DNA of 64,000 nucleotides from Clostridium kluyveri DSM 555 (GTDB lineage Bacteria; Bacillota; Clostridia; Clostridiales; Clostridiaceae), in assembly GCF_000016505.1 (NCBI RefSeq), contig NC_009706.1, forward strand, positions 2,418,001 through 2,482,000. Direction: 5' to 3'. Positions 27,408-36,669 of this stretch are shown here, in pieces (positions within the stretch are counted from its first letter, which is position 1; each line of letters begins with the position of its first letter). Under the pieces are notes generated by a model. That model was not told the origin of the DNA. It did not search any database and worked only from the letters and a program-made list of their open reading frames with translations. A program made the position numbers and the translations under genes.

Positions 27408-28472
27408 TTATACTAAAGTCATCAAACTTAAAAATTTATCAAACAAATAACTTGTATCAGTAGGTCCTGGAGAACCTTCAGGATGAAACTGAACTGAAAA
27501 TATAGGTAAAGTTTTATGTCTAAATCCTTCTACTGTATTATCATTTAAATTAACATGAGTTATTTTTATATTGTTTTTATCTAAACTATCCCTTTTAACA
27601 GCATAGCCGTGGTTTTGGGATGTTATAAAGGATTTATCCGTATCACTGTCATACACACCGTGGTTGCCACCCCTATGCCCAAATTTCATCTTATAAGTGT
27701 CTCCTCCAAGTGCAAGAGACAAAAGCTGATGTCCAAGACATATGCCGAATATAGGAACAGTACTTATCATCTTTTTTATTACTCCTACCACATCATATAC
27801 ATCTTTAGGATCTCCCGGTCCATTACTTAAAAGTATACCTTTAGGATTTATGCTCATTATGTTTTCATAAGAAGTGTTATATGGAAATATAGTTATATCA
27901 CAATTTCTACTCTTTAGATTTTCAATAATATTATTTTTTATGCCAAAATCTAACACTGCCACTCTAGGGCCATTTCCCTTAATCTTTTTTATAGAGGAAG
28001 TACTTACCTGAGCCACCAACTTTTCATCATCATAAAAATTCAACATATTTTTTATTTCATTTATAGATTCATTCTTGCTGCATATGACACATTTCATAGT
28101 TCCACTGGCTCTTATTTTTTTAGTTATACTTCTAGTATCTATACCACTGATACCTACAATATTGTTTTCTTTTAGGAATCCTTCAAAACTATTTTCACTT
28201 AAATAATGAGATGTGTCATTATACATATTCTTTACTACTATACCTTTTACCTGTATTTTTTCCGATTGACTAGAATTATAATTTATACCATAGTTGCCAA
28301 TGTAGGGATAGCACATAGTTATTACCTGCCCTGCATAGGAAGGGTCTGTGAGTATTTCCTGATATCCTGTCATTGAAGTATTAAATACCAACTCTCCCAC
28401 AGTTATCCCCATCTGCCCTATGGCCTTTCCCATAAACACAGTGCCATCTTCTAAATATAATATGGAATTCAT
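27408..28472 (-). CDS. carA: Carbamoyl-phosphate synthase small (glutaminase) subunit
   Basis: 354 residues from the ATG at 28472, which follows AGAGGTAATATT; six upstream codons were excluded. The C-terminal class I glutamine amidotransferase has the nucleophile Cys at residue 245 in FGICLGHQLL, SNGPGDP ahead of it, and the His/Glu pair in SVQFHPEGSPGP. It hydrolyses glutamine and passes ammonia to CarB. Its ribosome binding site overlaps the end of argF. Confidence 0.97.
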   Translation of the reverse strand: MNSILYLEDGTVFMGKAIGQMGITVGELVFNTSMTGYQEILTDPSYAGQVITMCYPYIGNYGINYNSSQSEKIQVKGIVVKNMYNDTSHYLSENSFEGFLKENNIVGISGIDTRSITKKIRASGTMKCVICSKNESINEIKNMLNFYDDEKLVAQVSTSSIKKIKGNGPRVAVLDFGIKNNIIENLKSRNCDITIFPYNTSYENIMSINPKGILLSNGPGDPKDVYDVVGVIKKMISTVPIFGICLGHQLLSLALGGDTYKMKFGHRGGNHGVYDSDTDKSFITSQNHGYAVKRDSLDKNNIKITHVNLNDNTVEGFRHKTLPIFSVQFHPEGSPGPTDTSYLFDKFLSLMTLV

Positions 28473-28486
28473 AATATTACCTCTTT

Positions 28487-29497
28487 TCAAATATTTCCTG
28501 GGCTCAAAGTTGCTACCATAACTGCTTTTATAGTATGTAATCTATTTTCCGCTTCCTCAAATACTATGGAAATTTCCTCATTTTCAAATACATCCTCTGT
28601 AACTTCCAATGCCTCATAGCCAAATTCCCTATATATTTCCTCTGAAACTTCAGTCTCTCTATTATGAAAAGCTGGAAGACAGTGCATAAACTTAACTTTT
28701 TTGTTCTGGCAGGCTTCAATTAACTTCATATTTACCTGATAAGGCATTAAAGTTTCTATTCTTTTTTTCCAGAGGGATTTTTCCTCACCCATGGAAAGCC
28801 ACACATCTGTATATATAATATCTGCCCCTTTTACACTTTCATATATATCTTCACTAATTAATATATATCCCCCGTTTTCTTTGGCCATCTTTTCACATTC
28901 TTTTACCAGTTCACCTTCTGGAAAAAGTTCTTTGGGAGTTATTATTTTAAAATTCATTCCCATTTTTGCAGCGCCTATCATAAGAGCTTTTGCCATATTA
29001 TTTCTTCCATCACCAATGTAGACAAAATTTATATCTTTCAAAGGTTTATCTACATTTTCCTGTATAGTTAAAAAATCTGCTAGAACCTGAGTAGGGTGAT
29101 CTTCATCTGATAGTCCATTCCAAAGGGGTATGCCCGAATACTCTGAAAATATCTCCATATCCTTTTGAGAAAATCCTCTGTACTCCACCCCATGAAACAT
29201 TCTTCCCATTACTCTGGCAGTATCTTTTATAGACTCTTTTTTACCTATATGGCTTCCTGTAGAACCTATATAGGTTACATTTGCACCTTGGTCATAAGCA
29301 CCAACTTCAAATGAACATCTAGTTCTTAAAGAATCCTTTTCAAATATTAATGCAATATTTTTTCCCTGTAGTCTTTTCTTTTCTTTTCCGCTGTATTTTT
29401 CTTCTTTTAATTTTTTAGAAAGTTTAAGCAGGTATTCTATTTCTTCTGGCATAAAGTCCTTTAAAGTTAAAAAACTTCTACCATATAAATTGTTCAA
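28487..29497 (-). CDS. argF: Ornithine carbamoyltransferase
   Basis: 336 residues from a TTG at 29497, five bases after AGGAGGAG; the open frame extends 14 codons further but without a binding site. Carbamoyl-phosphate motif SLRTR is at 56-60 (usually STRTR), HPTQ at 134-137, and HCLPAFH at 272-278, the ornithine-type signature. It makes citrulline from ornithine and carbamoyl phosphate, whose synthase is encoded next in the operon. Since it is reversible, an arginine-fermentation role is also possible. Confidence 0.94.
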   Translation of the reverse strand: MNNLYGRSFLTLKDFMPEEIEYLLKLSKKLKEEKYSGKEKKRLQGKNIALIFEKDSLRTRCSFEVGAYDQGANVTYIGSTGSHIGKKESIKDTARVMGRMFHGVEYRGFSQKDMEIFSEYSGIPLWNGLSDEDHPTQVLADFLTIQENVDKPLKDINFVYIGDGRNNMAKALMIGAAKMGMNFKIITPKELFPEGELVKECEKMAKENGGYILISEDIYESVKGADIIYTDVWLSMGEEKSLWKKRIETLMPYQVNMKLIEACQNKKVKFMHCLPAFHNRETEVSEEIYREFGYEALEVTEDVFENEEISIVFEEAENRLHTIKAVMVATLSPGNI

Positions 29498-29513
29498 AAT
29501 ATCTCCTCCTAAG

Positions 29514-30314
29514 TTAATCTTTATAGGCATCAAACCCAAACCATTTTACAGAAAGCTTGGATAGAGTTCCATCCTTTTTCATATCTCCGATTATTTTATC
29601 CACTTCATTTTTAAGAGAATCATCTTCTTTTCTATAAGCTACACCCATAGGCTCTTTACTTAATATACCCTCTAGCATTTTAAATTCGTCTTTTTTCTTC
29701 TGGATATAATATCCTCCTACCTGTTGATCTATTATGGTAGCATCTACTCTGCCTATTGACATATCTTGAAATGCTTCAGTTACCTTATCATATTTTTTTA
29801 ATTCTTTAACCCCTTTTATACCATTTGCTACATTTTCTCCAGTAGTTCCAAGTTCACAGGCTATAACTTTTCCCTTTAAATCATCTACTCCCTTTATATC
29901 TTCTCTTCCATTCTTAACTGTAATAACCTGTCCGCCCACTACATAAGGTGTAGAAAAATCAGTAGTCTTTCTTCTCTCATCCGTTATACTTATAGAGGCA
30001 ATGGCTGCATCAAATTTTTTGGAATTAAGGGCTAGTATAATTCCATTGAAATCCATAACCAAAAACTCTGCTTTTACCCCCAGTCTCTTTGCAACCTCAT
30101 TGGAAAAATCCACATCAAATCCCACCAGCTGACCATTTGAATCTCTAAATTCCATAGGAGGATATCCTTCTTCAGTTCCTATAACAATTTTTCCTGACTT
30201 TTTTATATTTTCCAGTAGGTTAGAACTTGTATCTTTTTTAGTGCTACTTCCACAACCTGTAAATAATATTGCACCAAATATAACAGTAATTATAATTGCA
30301 GTTATTTTTTTCAT
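29514..30314 (-). CDS. Amino-acid ABC transporter substrate-binding lipoprotein
   Basis: 266 residues from the ATG at 30314, behind GGGGGAC. A lipoprotein signal (ILFTGC, Cys about residue 21) precedes a family 3 solute-binding domain ([46 protein letters not shown]). It is the first gene of the operon with argF-carA-carB, 16 bp ahead of argF. No permease or ATPase gene is near, so it must share these or act as a sensor. Ligand is probably arginine, ornithine, citrulline or glutamine, judged only by context. Confidence 0.9.
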   Translation of the reverse strand: MKKITAIIITVIFGAILFTGCGSSTKKDTSSNLLENIKKSGKIVIGTEEGYPPMEFRDSNGQLVGFDVDFSNEVAKRLGVKAEFLVMDFNGIILALNSKKFDAAIASISITDERRKTTDFSTPYVVGGQVITVKNGREDIKGVDDLKGKVIACELGTTGENVANGIKGVKELKKYDKVTEAFQDMSIGRVDATIIDQQVGGYYIQKKKDEFKMLEGILSKEPMGVAYRKEDDSLKNEVDKIIGDMKKDGTLSKLSVKWFGFDAYKD

Positions 30315-30635
30315 TATCAGTCCCCCAAATTTAAATAAGTTCATTTCATTTTTCTTTAAAAAGTTTTTTATTCTGTGATTAAACTCACTTTAACTTTTTA
30401 TAATTTAATTGCCTAATATACCTTATAATTATACATATATACTAATAATAATTCAATACAATTTTAAAATTTTTTATTTCTAAATAGTTTTTATAATACA
30501 TGTCACTTGTTATCCCTGATATTTATACATATACATTCATTAAATTTGAATTGTAACCTATAAAAATACATTTCTTTATAATCTATGTAACCTAAATATT
30601 TTTAATCCCTGAATATTTATTTATTCCAATATAAA
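30315..30635. other. Intergenic stretch upstream of the argF operon
   Basis: It holds the promoter at 30428-30456 and a leader of about 110 bases. The rest (30460-30635) is AT-rich. I saw no riboswitch, T-box or convincing arginine-repressor site there. Confidence 0.5.
30428..30456 (-). promoter_or_regulatory. Sigma-A-type promoter of the SBP-argF-carAB operon
   Basis: Minus strand -35 TTGAAT (30451-30456), 17-base spacer, perfect -10 TATAAT (30428-30433). Confidence 0.75.
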
Positions 30636-31541
30636 TTAACGGGAAACATTTATTACATTATTTACTAAACTACCTATTTTTTCTATATAACATTCTATAC
30701 TATCTCCTTGTTTTAACACCTTGATAGGAGAAAAGCCCATTCCTACACCACTGGGTGTACCCGTTGCTATAATATCTCCTGCCTTTAAACTTACTCCTTT
30801 AGATAAATCACTTATTATATAAGGTATATCGAAAATTAGGTTTTTTGTATTTGAATCTTGCCTTAATTCCTCATTTACCCAACACTTTATATCTAAATTT
30901 ATAGGGAACGGTATTTCATTTTTATGTACTATACAAGGCCCCATAGGACAAAAAGTATCCAAGCTCTTTCCCTTAAACCATTGAATATGACTTCCCTGAA
31001 GATCCCTTGCTGATATGTCATTTATTATGGTGTAGCCAAATATATATTTTTCTGCTTCTTCTTTTTTTATATTTTTCCCATTTTTTCCTATTACCACCCC
31101 AAGTTCAACCTCATAATCTACCTGATTGGTAACCTCACTTGAAAATTCTATTGAATCTCCATTACCTATCGCCGGTGATGCAACTTTGGTAAAATATATG
31201 GGCACTTTTGGTATTTCATTACCTGTTATTCTGGTTAACTTTATCTCCCTTGCATGCTCCTCATAATTTTTCCCAAGACAAAATACATTTCTTTTGGGAT
31301 AAGGTATGGGTGCTTTTAATTTAACTGTATCTAGAAATACCCCCTGCAAAGATTTACTTTTTAAAAATTCTTCTACCTCATTCAATTTATCTTCATCTAA
31401 ATATTTTATAAGCTCCACCATATCTTTGGGAGGATTTTCTTCCCCAATTTCATAAAATATACTCTCAAAATTCAAAATACTTTTGTCTTTTAAAATTCCT
31501 ATGTTTTCTTTTCCTTTGTAATCATAAGTTACAAATTTCAT
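30636..31541 (-). CDS. Fumarylacetoacetate hydrolase family protein
   Basis: 301 residues. The FAH fold motifs are FCLGKNYEEHARE near 87-99, DYEVELGVVIGK, GYTIINDISARDLQ with acidic metal ligands, and ATGTPSGVGMG near 262. Members are hydrolases or decarboxylases of beta-diketo or oxo acids. It overlaps the recQ stop by four bases with its own AGAGGTGGTAAA binding site, so it is translationally coupled to recQ. The substrate is unknown. Confidence 0.9.
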   Translation of the reverse strand: MKFVTYDYKGKENIGILKDKSILNFESIFYEIGEENPPKDMVELIKYLDEDKLNEVEEFLKSKSLQGVFLDTVKLKAPIPYPKRNVFCLGKNYEEHAREIKLTRITGNEIPKVPIYFTKVASPAIGNGDSIEFSSEVTNQVDYEVELGVVIGKNGKNIKKEEAEKYIFGYTIINDISARDLQGSHIQWFKGKSLDTFCPMGPCIVHKNEIPFPINLDIKCWVNEELRQDSNTKNLIFDIPYIISDLSKGVSLKAGDIIATGTPSGVGMGFSPIKVLKQGDSIECYIEKIGSLVNNVINVSR

Positions 31542-33697
31542 TTTACCACCTCTTTTAAGATATAATTTTTTACTATAATAGCTCTTATTTTATCATAATT
31601 TATGCTATCTGGAAGTAATTCTTTTATGGGTTTCAACTTAGATATACCAACTTTATCTATGACCTTTAAAACTTCTCTTTCCTCTGAATAGGTAAACAAC
31701 TCTTCAAATTTTATATTTATATCCATAACATTTTCTTCTTCAAAATATTTTGTAATATGAGTAAGTATTGTAGATAGGGTGAGTTGTCTTTTTTTCGCAA
31801 TTTCTTTTATGCCCATATTGTCTCTAAGCATATTAATTGTTATATGATGGGTTTTGGGTTTGTCATTTTTTCTTTCACTTTTACTGGTAATACTACCTTT
31901 AAATGACCAGTTGGGCTCAATTTTATTTTCCTCTATATATTTTTTTATAATATTTAAAAATCTTTCACCATATTTTTTTAATTTTAAATCCCCCACTCCT
32001 GATATATCCAGTATTTGATTTGAATCTATCGGATACCTTATACTTAGTTCCTTTAAAGTTGCATCTGAAAATACCATATAGGGTGGAATAGATTCTTCCA
32101 AAGCTATTTCTCTTCTTAAATTTCTAAGTATTTCAAATAGATCATTATGGGCGGTGATTTTATTTGCTTTAACTGATTCTTTTAAAATTACTTTTTCTTC
32201 ACCTTTTAAAACTTTTATAGACTGGGCATTTAACACCACAGTTGGATATTCTCCTTCTTTTAAGGTTATATACTTATGAGCTATAATGGTATTTATAAAA
32301 TTTGATAATGCTTCTTTTGAATAATCTTTCATTATGCCATAAGTGGATAGTTTATTAAATCCATAATGAAGTACCTTTTTTTGAGAAGAACCCCTTAAAA
32401 CATCCACTATCATATTTACTCCAAATTCCCTTTTCATCCTATATACACAGGAGATAACCTTTTGTGCATCTAGGGTTTTATCCACATATTCCCCGGAATT
32501 TATACAATTACTACAATTATCACACTGATTATAATTTACCTCCTCTCCAAAATAATTTAATATGAATTTTCTAAGACAACCATTATAATGCACAAAATCT
32601 ATCATATGCTGAAGCTTTTTATATTCATTTATTCTTCTTTCTGGAGATTGTATGCTCATTTCTATTAAATATTTCTGGGTAATTACATCCTGCGCGGAAA
32701 ACATTAATATACACTCACTGGATTCTCCATCACGGCCTGCCCTGCCTATTTCCTGATAATAACTTTCTATATTTCCAGGCATATTATAGTGAATTACATA
32801 TCTTACATTTGATTTGTCAATACCCATTCCAAAGGCATTGGTAGCCACTATTATATTCGCCTTGTCATATACAAAATCTTCCTGATTTATTTTTCTGTCC
32901 CTGTCTGGCAATCCTGCATGATATCTTGTAACAGATAAATCATTTGCCTTAAGTTTTTCATATATATTATCCACTTCCTTTCTGGTGGATGCATATATTA
33001 TTCCAGATTGTGCTTCATTTGTTTTAACATAATTTAATAAATATTGTAATTTATTTCCAGTTTTAAGACATGATATCTTTAAATTTTCTCTGTCAAATCC
33101 TGATATAAAAACAGCCTCTTTTTTCAATTTTATCTGGTTTACAATATCTTCTCTCACTTCTTCAGTGGCTGTGGCAGTAAATGCTGTAACCACCGGTCTT
33201 TTAGAAAAGTTTTCTATGAATTTACATATATGTGTGTAGCTTATTCTAAAATCATGTCCCCACTGGGATACACAATGTGCTTCATCTACCGCCACCTGCG
33301 AAACTTCTATGGTTTTCATAAGCTGATAAAATTCTGGAGAATCTAATCTCTCCGGTGCTACATATAATATTTTTACTTTTCCATTCCTTAAATCTGAAAA
33401 TATACTTAAAATTTCTTGCTGAGAAATAGAACTATTTATATAAGACGCCCTTATACCTAATTCACTTATGTTATCTACCTGATCTTTCATAAGAGAAATT
33501 AAAGGAGATATGACGATAGTTACCCCTTTAAAAAGCACTGCAGGTATTTGATAACATATAGATTTTCCTCCGCCTGTAGGCATAATTGCCAGGGTGTCTC
33601 TTCCACTTAATATACTTTCAATTACTTCTTTCTGATGCTTTTTAAAAGTTTCATAGCCATAATATTTATGCAGAACTTCTTCAGCATTGCCAATCAC
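31538..33697 (-). CDS. recQ: ATP-dependent DNA helicase RecQ
   Basis: About 719 residues. Walker A is MPTGGGKS near residue 40, the box II is DEAH near 138-141 (VDEAHCVSQWGHDFR), and the zinc-binding Cys cluster is CDNCSNC. A winged-helix RQC, an HRDC-like domain near 530-610 and a C-terminal extension follow. Start: a GTG at 33697 sits seven bases behind AGAGGTG; a GTG two codons earlier is also in frame. RecQ unwinds DNA for recombination repair. Downstream FAH gene is coupled. Confidence 0.95.
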   Translation of the reverse strand: MIGNAEEVLHKYYGYETFKKHQKEVIESILSGRDTLAIMPTGGGKSICYQIPAVLFKGVTIVISPLISLMKDQVDNISELGIRASYINSSISQQEILSIFSDLRNGKVKILYVAPERLDSPEFYQLMKTIEVSQVAVDEAHCVSQWGHDFRISYTHICKFIENFSKRPVVTAFTATATEEVREDIVNQIKLKKEAVFISGFDRENLKISCLKTGNKLQYLLNYVKTNEAQSGIIYASTRKEVDNIYEKLKANDLSVTRYHAGLPDRDRKINQEDFVYDKANIIVATNAFGMGIDKSNVRYVIHYNMPGNIESYYQEIGRAGRDGESSECILMFSAQDVITQKYLIEMSIQSPERRINEYKKLQHMIDFVHYNGCLRKFILNYFGEEVNYNQCDNCSNCINSGEYVDKTLDAQKVISCVYRMKREFGVNMIVDVLRGSSQKKVLHYGFNKLSTYGIMKDYSKEALSNFINTIIAHKYITLKEGEYPTVVLNAQSIKVLKGEEKVILKESVKANKITAHNDLFEILRNLRREIALEESIPPYMVFSDATLKELSIRYPIDSNQILDISGVGDLKLKKYGERFLNIIKKYIEENKIEPNWSFKGSITSKSERKNDKPKTHHITINMLRDNMGIKEIAKKRQLTLSTILTHITKYFEEENVMDINIKFEELFTYSEEREVLKVIDKVGISKLKPIKELLPDSINYDKIRAIIVKNYILKEVVK

Positions 33698-33813
33698 TAT
33701 CACTCACCTCTATATTAAAATTTATTTTATATATTATAGCATATATAGGCTTATGTGTTTTAAAGATGTATATATTTAATCCCAGATGATCTTTAGAAGT
33801 ACCTTGCAACTTT

Positions 33814-34041
33814 CTATTCCTTATCAGGTACTTTAATTAATATTATTCCTCCAATAATAAATAAAAGTATTATACTAAAAACTCCATAATTGCTCTTTCC
33901 TGTAATTTGGGTTACTATTCCTACTAAAACTGTGTATAAAATAGGCATATACACAAATAAAAATATAGATAATAACCCCAACATAAAGCATTGTCTTTCC
34001 TTTGCATTTATCAGCAAGCCTTCCATAAAAATAGTATACAT
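33814..34041 (-). pseudogene. C-terminal remnant of a UMF1/Atg22-type MFS transporter
   Basis: 75 codons encoding two membrane helices and ending in IIGGIILIKVPDKE. The order (GIVTQITGKSNYGVFSII) resembles the last two helices of UMF1-type MFS proteins, where GLxSQLTGxSRYG is typical. Everything upstream of this end is missing, and the ribosome binding site is weak. Most likely a decayed gene; a short functional membrane protein cannot be ruled out. Confidence 0.5.
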
Positions 34042-34151
34042 ATTTTATAATCTCACTTTTAATGTTAACTCATCGAATTTTGGGGTTATAAAAATTAATG
34101 AATTATACTCATTAATCTACTAAATAATTGGGTATATTATAAAGTAACTTC

Positions 34152-35021
34152 CTACTGCCTTATAAAATCTATAAAGTGTTTCATTATTTCTGTTAAATAT
34201 TTATTTTTATGATATATAATTTTAAATTGTCTTTTAAATTTAATTTCTTTAACAGGTATTTCACAAAGTGTTCCGAGGACTAATTCATTTATTACTGAAC
34301 ATCTTGAAATAACTGATATCCCCAGCCCTTCTGAAACTGCAATTTTTATAGTATCTGTATTATTACATGTCCATGAAATTTGCCATTTCAGATGATTTTC
34401 CTTCATCTTATCTTCAAATGTCCTGCGAGTCCCACTTCCCCTTTCACGAATAATAAATTTTTCCTTTTCAAGCTCATAAGGTTCAATACAAGTAAGCTTT
34501 GCAAACCTATGACCACTTCCACATATGAGTACCAATTCATCCTCCATAAATGGCACATTTATAATATCTGTATGGGTTGTTTCTCCCTCTACAAGGGCTA
34601 TGTCAATTTCATCCTGAAGAAGCATTTTTTCAACTTTTTCAGTATTCTCCTCATATACTTTTATATCAGTTTCAGAATTTACTTTTTGAAACTGTGAAAT
34701 AAGTTTAGGTAGTACATAAGCCCCAATAGTAACACTTGCACCAATACGGATAGAACCATTTTCACCTAAGGTTTTCATATCATTTTCTAATTCCATATTC
34801 AATTTAATAATGTATCTGGCATAACTTAATAATTTTTCTCCTGCCTGAGTTATATAAAGCTTTCTTGACAACCTCTCAAAAAGCCGCACACCATAGTGGC
34901 CTTCAAGTTCAGAAATTACCTGGCTAACTGCTGACTGGGATATAAAAAGCTGCTCTGCCGCTTTAGTCATATTCATTTTGTCACACACAACAACAAATAT
35001 ATTAAAATGTCTTAAAGTCAT
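34152..35021 (-). CDS. LysR family transcriptional regulator
   Basis: 289 residues from the ATG at 35021, behind AAGGAGAATATT. The N-terminal winged helix is MTKAAEQLFISQSAVSQVISELE, followed by a periplasmic-binding-like effector domain. It is divergent from a YeiH-family membrane protein gene, the same pairing as yeiE-yeiH in enterobacteria, so it probably controls that gene from the shared 108-bp region. The effector is unknown (in CysB-like relatives it is sulfur or amino-acid linked). Confidence 0.92.
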   Translation of the reverse strand: MTLRHFNIFVVVCDKMNMTKAAEQLFISQSAVSQVISELEGHYGVRLFERLSRKLYITQAGEKLLSYARYIIKLNMELENDMKTLGENGSIRIGASVTIGAYVLPKLISQFQKVNSETDIKVYEENTEKVEKMLLQDEIDIALVEGETTHTDIINVPFMEDELVLICGSGHRFAKLTCIEPYELEKEKFIIRERGSGTRRTFEDKMKENHLKWQISWTCNNTDTIKIAVSEGLGISVISRCSVINELVLGTLCEIPVKEIKFKRQFKIIYHKNKYLTEIMKHFIDFIRQ

Positions 35022-35129
35022 AATATTCTCCTTATATATTAGCATTTACTTATTATAATGATAATATAATAATATTTTACTTACATAATATCAAGGTATA
35101 TCATAAAAGTCAGACAGGAGGAATATATT

Positions 35130-36125
35130 ATGGAAGAAATAATTAACAAATTATATGGAATTATATTTACACTGATTATAGCAATTCCTGCATGGCTCAT
35201 TGGAAATATGTTTCCAATTATAGGCAGTCCTATACTCGGAATTTTATTTGGAATGATTTTAGCATTTTGGAAAAGGCCAAACTATCTTAATGAAGGTATA
35301 ATATACACTTCAAAAAAATTGCTTCAATATTCTATTATTCTTATGGGATTTAGCATGAATCTTTTTAATGTTTTTAAAGTGGGGAAACAAACGGTTGTTT
35401 TAATGATTTTTACCCTCTCGGCATCACTTGTTACCGCCTATGTTATAAGTAAATTATTAAAAATAAATAATAAGACAGCAGCACTAATAGGTATTGGTTC
35501 TTCTATATGTGGTGGTTCTGCTATTGCAGCAACAGCTCCAGTAATAAATGCAAATGATCAGGAAGTTGCCCATTCTATATCAACTATATTTCTTTTTAAT
35601 GCTATTGCTGCTTTTTTATTTCCTCTGATTGGACATCTATTCAATATGAGCAATGAATGCTTTGGCCTGTGGAGTGGCACTGCAGTTAATGATACTTCAT
35701 CTGTAGTGGCTGCTGGCTATTCTTACAGTAATACAGCTGGCAATCTGGCGGTTATAGTAAAACTTACAAGAACCCTTGCAATTGTTCCCACTACTTTGTT
35801 ACTGGCAATTTATACATCCAAAAAAGAAACTAAAAACAAAAAAGTATCTTACAGTATGATTAAAATATTTCCCTGGTTTGTACTGGGATTTATAGCTGCA
35901 TCAGTAATCAATACATTTGTGCCATTTCCAGCTGGAGTTACTAAATTTTTATCACAAACCGGAAAATTTATAATTGTAATGGCAATGGTGTCTGTGGGAC
36001 TAAATACTAACATCAGAGAGCTTGTACAAAATGCTGTAAAGCCAATTTTTTTAGGTTTTATGTGTTGGATAGTTTTGTCACTTACTTCACTTGGAGTTCA
36101 ACATTTTATAATGTCAATTTTTTAA
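35130..36125 (+). CDS. YeiH family (UPF0324) integral membrane transporter
   Basis: 331 residues, ATG behind CAGGAGGAATATATT. About ten membrane helices are seen, with the family motifs GSSICGGSAIAATAPV near 127-142 and WSGTAVNDTSSVVAAG near 186-201. The family is described as putative sulfate or small-anion exporters; the real substrate is unproven. Controlled in all likelihood by the divergent LysR gene. Confidence 0.9.
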   Translation: MEEIINKLYGIIFTLIIAIPAWLIGNMFPIIGSPILGILFGMILAFWKRPNYLNEGIIYTSKKLLQYSIILMGFSMNLFNVFKVGKQTVVLMIFTLSASLVTAYVISKLLKINNKTAALIGIGSSICGGSAIAATAPVINANDQEVAHSISTIFLFNAIAAFLFPLIGHLFNMSNECFGLWSGTAVNDTSSVVAAGYSYSNTAGNLAVIVKLTRTLAIVPTTLLLAIYTSKKETKNKKVSYSMIKIFPWFVLGFIAASVINTFVPFPAGVTKFLSQTGKFIIVMAMVSVGLNTNIRELVQNAVKPIFLGFMCWIVLSLTSLGVQHFIMSIF

Positions 36126-36135
36126 AAATGATAAG

Positions 36136-36200
36136 ATTCAGATGGGGAAAATAAATCATTCCTCTACAGCAAACCCCATCCGAATCCCAAAATCACTTGT
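36136..36200 (-). repeat. Intergenic hairpin repeat, copy 2 (short form)
   Basis: Minus strand: ACAAGTGATTTTGG lead, then TTCGGATGGGG, a loop containing GCTGTAGAGGAATG, and CCCCATCTGAA. The arms pair over 11 bases. It lies between convergent yeiH-like and trxA genes and could also end their transcripts. Confidence 0.6.
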
Positions 36201-36234
36201 AACAATCTACAAATGTATATTTGTGAACTAAAAT

Positions 36235-36549
36235 TTAATACTGTTGTAATCTAGACTTCAGTATTTCCTTAGGCTGGAAACCCACTATTCTATCTACTGA
36301 TTTACCATCTTTAAAAATCATCAGTGTTGGTACACCTTGAATTCCATATTTTTGAGCCAGCTCAGCACTTCTATCTACGTCTACTTTGAACATTTCTACT
36401 TTTCCTTTCATCTCTTCGCTTAATTCCTCAAGAACTGGAGCAATCATTTTGCATGGTCCGCACCAAGTTGCAAAAAAATCTACTAATACTGTTTCACTAC
36501 TATTTAAAACATTCCCTTCAAATTCACTGCTATTTATCACCTTAGCCAT
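36235..36549 (-). CDS. trxA: Thioredoxin
   Basis: 104 residues from the ATG at 36549, eight bases behind AAGGAGG; seven upstream codons are excluded. The active site WCGPCK lies at 29-34, with the cis-Pro motif GVPTLMIF. A general disulfide reductase of the cytoplasm. It stands alone with its own promoter; no thioredoxin reductase gene is adjacent. Confidence 0.97.
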   Translation of the reverse strand: MAKVINSSEFEGNVLNSSETVLVDFFATWCGPCKMIAPVLEELSEEMKGKVEMFKVDVDRSAELAQKYGIQGVPTLMIFKDGKSVDRIVGFQPKEILKSRLQQY

Positions 36550-36594
36550 AATTAATAACCTCCTTACCAAATTTTATATAATCGTTATATTTAT

Positions 36595-36623
36595 ATATTA
36601 CGATATTGCAATATAAAGATCAA
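36595..36623 (-). promoter_or_regulatory. Sigma-A-type promoter of trxA
   Basis: Minus strand -35 TTGATC (36618-36623), 17-base spacer, -10 TAATAT (36595-36600). Confidence 0.6.
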
Positions 36624-36669
36624 TAGTTTTTTTATTTTTTTCTTCAATATCCATAATTTCTAAACAAGT

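Noticed and set aside
30480-30600. Arginine-repressor box in the argF leader
   Set aside because: ATTCA and TGAAT occur, but with the wrong order and spacing for an ARG box.
35046-35129. Fur-like TAATGATAAT in the LysR/YeiH gap
   Set aside because: Only half a site and the stretch is simply AT-rich; no second arm.
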